Positions 26,664 through 34,971 of a stretch of DNA of 64,000 nt are shown here, piece by piece. Positions within the stretch are counted from its first letter, which is position 1; every line of letters starts with the position of its first letter. The stretch comes from Natrarchaeobaculum aegyptiacum (lineage in GTDB: Archaea; Halobacteriota; Halobacteria; Halobacteriales; Natrialbaceae): assembly GCF_002156705.1 (NCBI RefSeq), contig NZ_CP019893.1, positions 1,488,001 through 1,552,000 on the forward strand. The letters are read 5' to 3'. The notes under the pieces were generated by a model that was given only the letters and a program-made list of their open reading frames with translations, searched no databases and was not told where the DNA came from. The position numbers were made by a program, and so were the translations under genes.

Positions 26664-27725
26664 TCAGAACTCGTCGATGACCGGAATCCCTTCCGTCTCG
26701 TAGTCGGTCATCGCCTCGAGTTTGTCGGAGACGTCCTCGAGGGCGATCGTCTCCGAGACGACGTCCGCGGGGCGGAGTTTGCCGGTCGCGACCATCCTGA
26801 AGATCTCGTCGTAGCGGGTCGGTGGCATGCCCAGCGAGCCGATGAACTCGATCTCCTGCATCACCATCGCGTCCGAGGGGACGGTGATCATCCCCTGTTC
26901 GTCCTGCGTGGTGAGCCCGACCTGGATGTGCTGGCCGCGGTTCCCCAGACTCTGGATGGAGTTCTGTGAGGTCGTCTGGATTCCCAGCGCGTCCATCGAG
27001 ACGTCCGCACCGCCGTCAGCGATCGCCTTGACGTGGGCGGCGACGTTGTCGACGTCGCTCGCGTTGACCGTTTCGACTGCGCCCAGTTCGCGCGCCTTCT
27101 CGAGTTTGCCGTCGTCGAGGTCGACGGCGATCACGTTCGCGCCGAGCGCGTCGGCGATGTGGACCGCCGAGAGGCCGACGCCGCCGACGCCGTGGACCGA
27201 GACCCAGTCCCCAGCGTCCACGTCAGCACGGTGGGCCAGCGCGTGAAACGACGTCATGAATCGACAGCCAAGCCCGGCCATGTCGACCGAGGAGACGCCG
27301 TCGGGGAGTTCCACGAGATTGTGGTCGGCTGCAGGAACGTGGACCTGCTCGGCGAAGGCCCCCTGAACGACCGAGATGAAGCCAAGCGGCATCACGTTCT
27401 CGCAGGTGTTCGAGTGGCCGCGTCGACACTCGTGACAGGTCCCGTCGCCGAGGTTGAACGGGACGGCGACGTGGTCGCCCTCGGAGACGTTCTCGACTTC
27501 CTCGCCGACGGCGACGACCGTTCCCGCGGGCTCGTGGCCAAGGATCTGTCCCGGCTGTGTCTCGAGCCCGAGCCAGCCCCAGTCGCCCTGCCAGCCGTGC
27601 CAGTCGCTCCGACAGACGCCACAGGCCTCTACCTCCACGACGGCACCCGTCGCATCGGGCTCCGGTGCGTCGACGTCTTCGATCGATAACGGTTCACCGT
27701 GTTCCTCGAGAACTGCAGCTCGCAT
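26664..27725 (-). CDS. Zinc-dependent alcohol dehydrogenase family protein
   Basis: 353 residues, medium-chain dehydrogenase/reductase. Catalytic zinc region CGVCRSDWHGW and GHEPAGTVVAVGEEV; structural-zinc-like loop CHECRRGHSNTCEN; Rossmann motif GVGGVGLSAVHIADALGANV with an acidic end (VDLDD), so NAD rather than NADP is favoured. The substrate is not apparent. Monocistronic, ends 147 bases from the convergent DUF5789-like gene. Confidence 0.93.
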   Translation of the reverse strand: MRAAVLEEHGEPLSIEDVDAPEPDATGAVVEVEACGVCRSDWHGWQGDWGWLGLETQPGQILGHEPAGTVVAVGEEVENVSEGDHVAVPFNLGDGTCHECRRGHSNTCENVMPLGFISVVQGAFAEQVHVPAADHNLVELPDGVSSVDMAGLGCRFMTSFHALAHRADVDAGDWVSVHGVGGVGLSAVHIADALGANVIAVDLDDGKLEKARELGAVETVNASDVDNVAAHVKAIADGGADVSMDALGIQTTSQNSIQSLGNRGQHIQVGLTTQDEQGMITVPSDAMVMQEIEFIGSLGMPPTRYDEIFRMVATGKLRPADVVSETIALEDVSDKLEAMTDYETEGIPVIDEF

Positions 27726-27818
27726 GGTCGTTCGTGTTCCATGTCACCGATGCCCATATAACTATGCGTCCATCACAGCGGGTGCAACGGGAACAGGCGT
27801 CGAAAACGCTGCCAGCCG

Positions 27819-28826
27819 TCAGTCGACGAACTCGAGCGCCGACTCGAGCTCGAGGGGCACCGAGCCTTTCCGGTAGCCCTCGACACGTCCGTTCGGCCGC
27901 GCGCGGTAGACGACGGCCGGGCGGTGGTGGACCTCGGGGCGTTCGCCGCGGACGGCGTTCCAGGCGTCGTCACGGAACGACGAACAGTCGACGAAGAGGA
28001 CGGCACCGCCGCCGTGGCGGGCGAGCTGGCCGTCGGTTTTCGTCTCGGCAGTGTCGCGGACGGCGGCGACGGGACCGGCGGCCGCGCGGTTCGTCGGCGG
28101 CTGTGGACGGGTGACCTCGACGAGGACGTTCGTCTCGTCGTCGGTCGCCCGGAAGTCGAGTGAGTGGCCCGTCGTGACCTCGATCTCGGGTTCGACGTCG
28201 TAGCTGGCGTCGACGAGAATCTTCGCGGCGATGAACTCGCCGACGGCGGCGCTCATACGGACGCGGTCGACGTGGCTGCTCGTGCCGAGTTTTCCGGACA
28301 TGACGTGTCGGTACTCGTCTAACGCGCCGGTCGCGAGCAGATCCTCGACGTACCGGGTCGTCTCGCGCCGACCGGCGTCGGGGAAGCCGGCGGCGTGTTC
28401 ACGGAAAAATGCACGGGTCGCGTCGCGGCCGTCCTTGGACATGAACACCGGGAGGAAGTACCACGAGAGGTGCGGGTAGTCGGCGAGCCACGGGTCCTCC
28501 TCGTGGAGCGTCGCGAGCAGTTCTCGCTGGGTCCACCGCGAGACGTGATAGGGCACCTCCCGCCAGCCGAACTTGTCGGTGCGCCACAGCGAGGAGGGCG
28601 TCTCCGTATTGCCCATCCAGTAGGCTTCCTCGCCGTTGCGGGCGAACAGCGCGAGGTCGCCGTTTTTCATCTCGAAGCGGTGGGTCTCCCAGTTGCCGCC
28701 GATCTCGAACCGCGGAGCGACGGCTCGAGCGCCGATGTTCGACCGGAGCGGCTGGAGTATCTTCTGTCTGACGCGTTGCTCGCTCCAGTGTGTGGGCGAG
28801 TATCGAAAGCGAAGCGGCCGTGCCAC
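27819..28826 (-). CDS. DUF5784-like protein, possible nuclease fold
   Basis: 335 residues from GTG 28826, which gives the typical opening VARPLRFRYSPTHWSEQRV; the frame is open further up but the extra 60 residues look unlike the family. The central part has LSWYFLPVFMSKDGRDATR. Around 230-265 the order of elements (helix FIAAKILVDA, then SLDFRATDDE and NVLVEVTRP) resembles a PD-(D/E)xK core with T in place of the lysine. The nuclease idea is only inference. Conserved haloarchaeal protein of unknown role. Confidence 0.75.
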   Translation of the reverse strand: MARPLRFRYSPTHWSEQRVRQKILQPLRSNIGARAVAPRFEIGGNWETHRFEMKNGDLALFARNGEEAYWMGNTETPSSLWRTDKFGWREVPYHVSRWTQRELLATLHEEDPWLADYPHLSWYFLPVFMSKDGRDATRAFFREHAAGFPDAGRRETTRYVEDLLATGALDEYRHVMSGKLGTSSHVDRVRMSAAVGEFIAAKILVDASYDVEPEIEVTTGHSLDFRATDDETNVLVEVTRPQPPTNRAAAGPVAAVRDTAETKTDGQLARHGGGAVLFVDCSSFRDDAWNAVRGERPEVHHRPAVVYRARPNGRVEGYRKGSVPLELESALEFVD

Positions 28827-29004
28827 GCCTGTCGATAGGAGACGGTGCCGGATATACTGTTCGTTGTGCCGACACCCAGCCCTCGAGAAGTCACCGAGTG
28901 TGACGAGAACTCGGCGATGGTCACCCGATTCAGACGTTTCAGCGAGCGTGGATGAACGACCGTTACATTCATGTGCGACAGTCGCCAATGTGTGTATACC
29001 TACC

Positions 29005-29178
29005 ATGTCAATGGGTGCCTATGACGAAGACGAGCACGAGCGCCGTGAAAAGCAGGCCTCGAGAGTGGACGCGGACTTCGACGACGAGCGGACGATCTAC
29101 CACGGCGAAGTCGAGTACGACTCGGGCGACTCTGCAGAGGAACTGCTCAGCAAGTTCGAAGAGATCAAGACGGACTAG
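29005..29178 (+). CDS. DUF5786 small acidic protein
   Basis: 57 residues: MSMGAYDEDEHERREKQASR, then VDADFDDERTIYHGEVEYDS and ELLSKFEEIKTD. Strongly conserved type of short protein in haloarchaea with unknown function. Reads away from the DUF5784-like gene. Its stop codon overlaps the stop of the convergent membrane protein gene by bases 29176-29177. Confidence 0.8.
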   Translation: MSMGAYDEDEHERREKQASRVDADFDDERTIYHGEVEYDSGDSAEELLSKFEEIKTD

Positions 29179-29912
29179 CGCTTGCCGACTGGTTTTCGTC
29201 CGTTCGTCTCATCGCTCCGCCCGAGTGCCATCGACAGTGTTGCGACGACGACCACCGCGACGACGTGTCCACAGAGCGTCGCGAGCAAAAGCGGGTGCTC
29301 GACCAGAAACGGAACCAGCAGTAACTGCACTCCCGCGAAGCCGACGTTCAGCGCGTCGACCCGCCGGTAGCCTCGTGCCGTCTCCGCGTCGAACTCGTAG
29401 ACGAGCGCACGCCAGAGCCCGACGACGCTCGCCCACCAGCAGGTTCCGATCCGATAGACGACGTCCCACAGCACGAGCAACGCCAGTGCAACAGCGATCG
29501 CCGGCGGCTCCGCCCCGAACAGTTCGGTGACGAGCCCGTTGTCGCTCCCAGCCGGGTCGAGCACGAACAGGTACGTGACGAGTGCCACGAACGCGAACAC
29601 GCCGAGAACGACGTCGATACTCGAGCCGAACAGGAGCCGCCGGTACCCCGTCGGCGTCGGTAGATCGCGCACTCGGCGGCTGAATCGCACCATGAGCCAG
29701 CTCCCGATCGTGGCGACAGCGACGGCGACGGTCCCGGGAATCACGGCCGCCCAGAGGTCGTAGACGGCCGCGACGATCAGGATCGCAGCCTCGAATCCGA
29801 CGAACTGGATCGCAATCGCCGTCCGTGCAGCGACTCGCAGCCCCGGCACCGTCCCGAGGAGGCTCTCGTATACCCAGGTCTCGCCGTACTCCGGGCGCGA
29901 AGTCGACGTCAT
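29175..29912 (-). CDS. Six-helix membrane protein, function unknown
   Basis: 245 residues. About six hydrophobic segments (30-50, 53-75, 95-115, 135-155, 190-212 and 214-232) and positively charged loops. No active-site motif seen. Its start overlaps the stop of the upstream NAD(P)-binding protein gene by four bases (ATGA), so the two are translationally coupled. Confidence 0.7.
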   Translation of the reverse strand: MTSTSRPEYGETWVYESLLGTVPGLRVAARTAIAIQFVGFEAAILIVAAVYDLWAAVIPGTVAVAVATIGSWLMVRFSRRVRDLPTPTGYRRLLFGSSIDVVLGVFAFVALVTYLFVLDPAGSDNGLVTELFGAEPPAIAVALALLVLWDVVYRIGTCWWASVVGLWRALVYEFDAETARGYRRVDALNVGFAGVQLLLVPFLVEHPLLLATLCGHVVAVVVVATLSMALGRSDETNGRKPVGKR

Positions 29913-30850
29913 TCGGCGATCCGCCCACCGGATACCGTCGTCTCGGCAGCGTCCCCGTCGACTTCGAGCCCCGCGGCCCGTCTGACGGCGACGTCGAACG
30001 GCGTCGGCTCGAGCCCGACCAGCCGTTTCAACCGGTCGTCGTCGACGACCACGGGGTTTCGAAGGCCGTCGATCAGTGGATAGGCAACCGTCGGTGACAC
30101 GTCGGTGACCAGCCCGACCCAGTACGCCGAGACTCTGGGACTCAACACCGGAACCGGGACGATCAGCGGGCGGCGACCGACGACGATTTCGGCAGTCCTG
30201 ATCAACAGCTCACGGTAGGTGAGGACGTCCGGGCCACCGATTTCGTAGGTCTCTCCGGCCGTCTCCGGTCGCTCGAGGACGGCCAGACAGTAGGCAACGA
30301 CGTCGTCGATCGCGATCGGCTGACACTCCGTGTGAATCCACCGGGGCGTCACCATCACCGGGAGTCGGGTTGCAAGCTGTGTCAGCAACCGGAAGCTCGC
30401 GCTCCCGTCACCGACGATGATCGCGGCCCGGAGGACGGTCACCTCGGCAGCCCCGTCTGCCAGCACCGATTCGACCTCGCGCCGGGAGGCAAGATGTGCC
30501 GAGAGTTCGTCCACGTCGCTGCCGAGTCCGCTCAGGTAGATCACCCGCTCGAGTCCTGCGCCAGTCGCCGCCCGTTCGAAGTTCCGGGCGGCGCGTCGAT
30601 CCCGTCCGGCGAAGTCGCCGCTCGCGTCCATCGCGTGAATCAGGTAGAAAGCGACGTCGACGTCCTCGAGCGCCGGCTCGAAGCTTCCCGGCTCGAGGAC
30701 GTCGCCTTCGACGACGGTGAGCTCACCCGGCGGCTCGTAGCCGTCGGCATCTCGCACGAGGACGGTCACCTCGTGGTCGGTCTCTGCAAGCAACGCGGCC
30801 ACGAGTCGACCACCGACGAATCCCGTCGCCCCCGTCACGAGTACGTTCAT
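29909..30850 (-). CDS. Atypical SDR / NmrA-like NAD(P)-binding protein
   Basis: 313 residues. N-terminal Rossmann loop VTGATGFVGGRLVAALL, then VVEGDVLEPGSF, a YLIHAMD strand and IYLSGLGSD, followed by an extended-SDR-like C-terminal half. The catalytic YxxxK is not obvious, as usual for complex-I-like or NmrA-type members, which may bind NAD(P) without reduction. First gene of a coupled pair with a membrane protein. Confidence 0.87.
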   Translation of the reverse strand: MNVLVTGATGFVGGRLVAALLAETDHEVTVLVRDADGYEPPGELTVVEGDVLEPGSFEPALEDVDVAFYLIHAMDASGDFAGRDRRAARNFERAATGAGLERVIYLSGLGSDVDELSAHLASRREVESVLADGAAEVTVLRAAIIVGDGSASFRLLTQLATRLPVMVTPRWIHTECQPIAIDDVVAYCLAVLERPETAGETYEIGGPDVLTYRELLIRTAEIVVGRRPLIVPVPVLSPRVSAYWVGLVTDVSPTVAYPLIDGLRNPVVVDDDRLKRLVGLEPTPFDVAVRRAAGLEVDGDAAETTVSGGRIAE

Positions 30851-30905
30851 GCCTGCGTTTGGGTCGCTGCCGGCTTAACCATCGCCACGAACGCGCTGCA
30901 GCCGA

Positions 30906-31928
30906 TCACTCGAGATCGTCCCATCCCGGCGTCGTCGGTGCGCCGCGAGCCTCCTCGATTTCGACTGCGACGGCTGGTGACGGCGTTCCGTCCGCTCGCT
31001 CTCGGCGACGGTGCCACTCGCAGATCGCGGGTTCGACCCAGGTAGCGCCGTCCGTCTCGGCTGGCTCATCGAGTGCCTGCTCCCGGCCCCACTCGCGGTG
31101 ATACTCGGAAATCGCGAACGTACCGGGGCTCGAGGCGGCCGCGACGGCCAGACACGTCGCCCGATCCTCGCGGGTCGCCTCGCCAGCAGCGAGCCGCTCG
31201 ATGACGCCCTCGAGTGCGTCGGGATCGGGGTGACAGAAGAGCTTCTGTCCGATCGCCTGCGTGCCGAGCAGCAGGTCCTCGAGGTCTCCCGGGCCGGGAA
31301 CCTCGTCGTCTATGAGGCGGTCGCCGCCGGCGACGGCCTCGACGCGGCGACACTCCGGCTCGGCCTCGAGCGCGAGGGTGTGGGCCGGGTAGGCCCCGCA
31401 CTCGGCCGGGAACAGGTCGGAGTCGTGGATCCGACACTGGAGCGTCGTCGGATCGAGGAAGACGCAGGTCGGGAGCCACACGGGCTCGTCGCGACCGAAC
31501 GGCGCGACGGGTTTGGAGGGTTTTCGCAGGCCGACGAGGAACGCCGGCCGACCCGCGACTGCGGCGACCGAGCGTCCGTCGATCTCGAGACCCTCGCACT
31601 CGTCGCTGACGGTGAAAAAGCGAGGCGTCAGGGCCGCAGCCAGCCCCGCCTCGAGGAACGCCCGGACCTCGTCTCGAGTGAGCGGGACGAAGTTTGGGTC
31701 GTCGTCGAGGGGCTGACGGCGTGGGGCGTCCCCGGCCTCACGGTCAGGGGTATCGACGTCATCGGCGGCTTCCGCTGCGACGAACGGCCCGCGACCGCCA
31801 CGGGTGGCGCGGGGACCGTAGCCACCTCGAGTGGAGCCGTCGCGTTCGCGATCCTCGGGATCGGTACCCGACAGGAGTCCGCGCCAGTCCATACAACAGC
31901 CCGCACAGCCCTCGCAGTTCACCTCCAT
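30906..31928 (-). CDS. YkgJ-type cysteine-cluster protein
   Basis: 340 residues from ATG 31928 (MEVNCEGCAGCCMDWRGLLS). Metal-binding cysteines are CEGCAGCC at the N-terminus and PTCVF...CRIHD...CGAYP around 190-220, matching the zinc/iron-binding YkgJ family (Pfam CxxCxxCC). A disordered insertion (about 28-75) lies between them. Function of the family is unsettled. Confidence 0.85.
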   Translation of the reverse strand: MEVNCEGCAGCCMDWRGLLSGTDPEDRERDGSTRGGYGPRATRGGRGPFVAAEAADDVDTPDREAGDAPRRQPLDDDPNFVPLTRDEVRAFLEAGLAAALTPRFFTVSDECEGLEIDGRSVAAVAGRPAFLVGLRKPSKPVAPFGRDEPVWLPTCVFLDPTTLQCRIHDSDLFPAECGAYPAHTLALEAEPECRRVEAVAGGDRLIDDEVPGPGDLEDLLLGTQAIGQKLFCHPDPDALEGVIERLAAGEATREDRATCLAVAAASSPGTFAISEYHREWGREQALDEPAETDGATWVEPAICEWHRRRERADGTPSPAVAVEIEEARGAPTTPGWDDLE

Positions 31929-32067
31929 CGCCAGTGGACTACGGGACCCATCGACGTAAGTCGTGCCCTCAGTGAGGAGCGGTTCAGGCTCGAGCAGGGG
32001 TCGTCGCCGACCACGGTCCCTCTCGCCCAGGGGAACGACTTTCCCACCGGAGCCCCGACCGGAGGAC

Positions 32068-32313
32068 ATGGCACGGCACACCTGCGACGGCTGTGGGCGA
32101 CGGGTCAGCGTCGCGGGCGGCATGGAGAACCTCTGGACGTTCGGTCAGGACGACGGCAGCGCGGGCACGGCGATGACCCTCGAGTTCGACGACGGGGCCG
32201 AGTACCTGCTGTGTTACCCCTGTCTGCAGGTGCTCCCCGACGAGCCAGCCGAGGGCGACGTCGATCGTCTCGAGCAGGTCGACGAGGAGACGTCGCGCCT
32301 GCGGTCGGCGTGA
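32068..32313 (+). CDS. Small CxxC protein
   Basis: 81 residues starting MARHTCDGCGRRVSVAGGME. CDGC (6-9) and a later CYPC (49-52) form a likely zinc knuckle around the FGQDDGSAGTAMTLEFDDGA strand pair. Unknown function, one of several such micro-zinc proteins here. Divergent from the YkgJ gene. Confidence 0.7.
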   Translation: MARHTCDGCGRRVSVAGGMENLWTFGQDDGSAGTAMTLEFDDGAEYLLCYPCLQVLPDEPAEGDVDRLEQVDEETSRLRSA

Positions 32314-32529
32314 GCGGGTGGATACGGGTCCGGCGCTCGAGTGCCTGCGCTCGGGGCGAATGGTTCCGGGACGGACAGGGGAAAGAACGGGTAGGGGTGT
32401 TTGGGGGAGGCGGACACTGGCACGCAGCCCACCGAGGGTGCGGGCACGGTCGCAGATCGCAGCCGTGATCGACGGCACGGCACTGTGGACGCTGGTTAGC
32501 GGGCGACTCCGCCACCATGGCGTCCGAAG

Positions 32530-32618
32530 CGGAAGGGGTGGGATTTGAACGCCACGAGGCTGTGAAGCCGCCGCGGGCCAGGTGGCACCGCGGTGCTCTA
32601 CCGCTGAGCGACCCTTCC
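32530..32618 (-). tRNA. Atypical tRNA-like gene, amino acid not assigned
   Basis: 89 nt on the minus strand. Acceptor GGAAGGG pairs perfectly with CCCTTCC and G73 follows; the D arm GCTC-AGCGGTA-GAGC is canonical and the T loop GTTCAAATC is normal. The anticodon region CCGCG...CGCGG has an oversized loop (about 13 nt containing T-GCC-A), a GGCT-TCAC-AGCC variable arm follows, and the T stem has an extra C. It could be a tRNA with an unusual small intron, an odd class II tRNA, or a decayed one. Confidence 0.6.
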
Positions 32619-32642
32619 GCACGTCGATCCGAAGGCGGATTT

Positions 32643-32652
32643 CGTATTTGTA
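32643..32652 (-). promoter_or_regulatory. TATA-like element of the tRNA-like gene
   Basis: On the minus strand TACAAATACG, centred about 30 bases before the 5' end at 32618, the spacing expected for an archaeal tRNA promoter; supports transcription. Confidence 0.45.
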
Positions 32653-32803
32653 ATCGGTCGGCTACCCGGTCGTAACCCCGGCCTACGGCGACGAAATGGA
32701 CGCCGACGGGCAGGTAGGCAAGCGATACCAGCCCTCGTGTCCCGCGAATCGCGGGGCGGCGGAAAGATAGTCTTTAGGGCCGGCACGTGCAAGCACGGAG
32801 ACG

Positions 32804-34696
32804 GTGAACCCCGACCGGATCTTCGAGGCCTTCCCCGCACCGAGTTATCGCGGGGCCCAGGAGCAAGCCCTCCGGGACATCCGCGACGCGTTCGCGGCTG
32901 GTAACGACGTCGTCCTCGTGCGCGCACCGACCGGCAGCGGCAAGTCGCTGCTGGCGCGAGCGGTCGCCGGCTGTGCCCGCGAAATCGACGAGGCAGCACC
33001 GAGCGAGGCCACGGGTGCCTACTACACGACCCCGCAGGTTTCACAGCTCGACGACGTCGCCGAGGACGACCTCCTCTCCGATCTGAACATCATCCGCGGG
33101 AAGTCGAACTACACCTGCATCCTTCCACACGAGGAACGGACCCCGGTCGACCAGGCCCCCTGCGTGCGCGAACGGGGCTACGACTGTGCGGTCAAACACC
33201 GCTGTCCGTACTTCTCCGACCGGGCGATCGCCTCCAACCGAGAGATCGCAGCGATGACGCTCGCGTACTTCATGCAGACCGCCGGCAGCGAGGTGTTCCG
33301 CAAGCGTGACGTCGTCGTGATCGACGAGGCCCACGGCTTAGCCGAGTGGGCCGAAATGTACGCGACGATCCAGCTCGGGCCGCGAACCGTTCCGTTCTGG
33401 GACGAGTTGCGCGTCCCGCAAGTCGACTCGATCGACCGCGCCGCTCGCTACGCCGAGAACCTCGCCGGTACCTGCGAACGCCGCAAAGACGACCTGCTCG
33501 GTCAGCAGTCGCTCACCCCCGGCGAGGTCCGCGAACGCGACCGCCTCCAGGAACTCATCGGCGAACTCGAGTGGTTCGTCAGAGACTACCGGGACCCCCA
33601 GAGTCCGACGACGTGGCTGGTCGACCAGAGCGACGCGGACTCGAGCGACGGTGGCGGCGGTGACGACGACGGGGACGAGCAGGGCGGACCGCTGACGATC
33701 AAGCCGATGAACCCCGAGAAGTACCTCGCCCACACCGTCTGGGACCGGGGCAACAAGTTCGCGCTCCTCTCGGCGACCATCCTCAACAAGGACGCCTTCT
33801 GCCGACACGTCGGCCTCGACCCGAGCAACGTCGCGCTGGTGGACGTCGAGCACACGTTCCCCGTCGAAAACCGCCCGCTGTACGACGTCACCCAGGGGAA
33901 GATGACCTACGAGCACCGCTCGGAGACCATCCCCAAAATCGCGCGGACGATCGTCCGGCTGATGGCCCGCCACCCCGACGAGAAGGGACTGATTCACGCC
34001 CACTCTTACGACATCCAGGCCCAGCTGGCCGAACTCCTCCGCGATTTCGGCGTCGGCGAGCGCATCCGCGTCCACGACCGTGACGGCCGCGACGCCGACT
34101 TCGAGTCCTGGAAAGCCAGTGACGATCCCGACGTCTTCATCTCGGTCAAGATGGAGGAAGCCCTCGACCTCAAGGGCGACCTTTGTCGGTGGCAGGTCAT
34201 CTGCAAGGCCCCCTTCCTCAACACGAGCGACTCTCGCGTCGCCCACCGCCTCGAGGAGGGCCAGTGGGCCTGGTACTTCCGGGCGGCGCTGCGAACCGTC
34301 ATCCAGGCTTGCGGGCGAGTCGTCCGCGCGCCCGACGACCACGGCGCGACCTACCTCGCCGACTCGAGCCTGCTCGATTGCTTCGAGCGGGCCCGCACCG
34401 ACATGCCCGACTGGTTCACAGAGCAGGTCGACCGAATGCAAACGCCGGAGTTGCCGCCGTTCGATCCGCAGGCGGCACTCGGGGGGTCGACGCCGACGGG
34501 TAAGTCGGCCGGCTCGAGTGCGGGACGGGCAGGCGGCGGGTCTCGAACGGGGTCGACCGCGGCTAGTTCCGGGACCAGCACTCGAAACGGTTCTGGCAGC
34601 GGATTCCGGTACGGCCGCTCGAGCAACGGGGACGGAGACGGGGACGATGGCGGCTCGCGCTCGAGTCCGCTGGCTGACGTCTGGGACACGGACTGA
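32804..34696 (+). CDS. XPD/Rad3-like Fe-S DNA helicase
   Basis: 630 residues, GTG start. SF2 helicase: Walker A APTGSGKS (41-48), four cysteines C105, C120, C128 and C134 for the 4Fe-4S domain that lies between the first helicase motifs, DEAH box 174-177 (VVIDEAHGLAEW), and motif VI QACGRVVRAPDD. An acidic insertion (SDGGGGDDDGDEQGG) sits near 285 and the C-terminal 75 residues are Gly/Ser-rich and disordered. Likely DNA repair or recombination helicase of the DinG/XPD group. Starts just after the tRNA-like gene, on the other strand. Confidence 0.9.
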   Translation: MNPDRIFEAFPAPSYRGAQEQALRDIRDAFAAGNDVVLVRAPTGSGKSLLARAVAGCAREIDEAAPSEATGAYYTTPQVSQLDDVAEDDLLSDLNIIRGKSNYTCILPHEERTPVDQAPCVRERGYDCAVKHRCPYFSDRAIASNREIAAMTLAYFMQTAGSEVFRKRDVVVIDEAHGLAEWAEMYATIQLGPRTVPFWDELRVPQVDSIDRAARYAENLAGTCERRKDDLLGQQSLTPGEVRERDRLQELIGELEWFVRDYRDPQSPTTWLVDQSDADSSDGGGGDDDGDEQGGPLTIKPMNPEKYLAHTVWDRGNKFALLSATILNKDAFCRHVGLDPSNVALVDVEHTFPVENRPLYDVTQGKMTYEHRSETIPKIARTIVRLMARHPDEKGLIHAHSYDIQAQLAELLRDFGVGERIRVHDRDGRDADFESWKASDDPDVFISVKMEEALDLKGDLCRWQVICKAPFLNTSDSRVAHRLEEGQWAWYFRAALRTVIQACGRVVRAPDDHGATYLADSSLLDCFERARTDMPDWFTEQVDRMQTPELPPFDPQAALGGSTPTGKSAGSSAGRAGGGSRTGSTAASSGTSTRNGSGSGFRYGRSSNGDGDGDDGGSRSSPLADVWDTD

Positions 34697-34796
34697 CAGC
34701 GTGCCCGCTCGAGAGAGGAAGCAGCCCCAGAACACGAAGAGTCACTGTACCCGAGCAGTACGCCTCGAAGGAGTCGTCGCCGACGGTGAGCGTCGC

Positions 34797-34883
34797 TCAG
34801 AACGCCGCGAGCGCGCCCCAGGCGATCATCGACGTCATCATCAGGACCGCAAAGAGGACGGCCATGATCTGACTGATGTTCAT
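34797..34883 (-). CDS. 28-residue membrane micropeptide
   Basis: MNISQIMAVLFAVLMMTSMI followed by AWGALAAF and a stop. Nearly all of it is one transmembrane helix with a tiny polar head. Upstream there is room for a promoter between it and taw2. Similar tiny one-helix proteins are known in haloarchaea, but I do not recognise this one; coding status is inferred from composition only. Confidence 0.45.
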   Translation of the reverse strand: MNISQIMAVLFAVLMMTSMIAWGALAAF

Positions 34884-34971
34884 ACGGGTCGGTACAGCCC
34901 CCTGGAGCATGAATGTCACGACCCACCCTCGTGACTGGGTCTCTCCGCCGAGACGAAAGCACGCAGCCCGG

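Noticed and set aside
33338-34735. Minus-strand frame of 465 codons
   Set aside because: Antisense of the first Fe-S helicase gene; the sense frame carries all helicase motifs.
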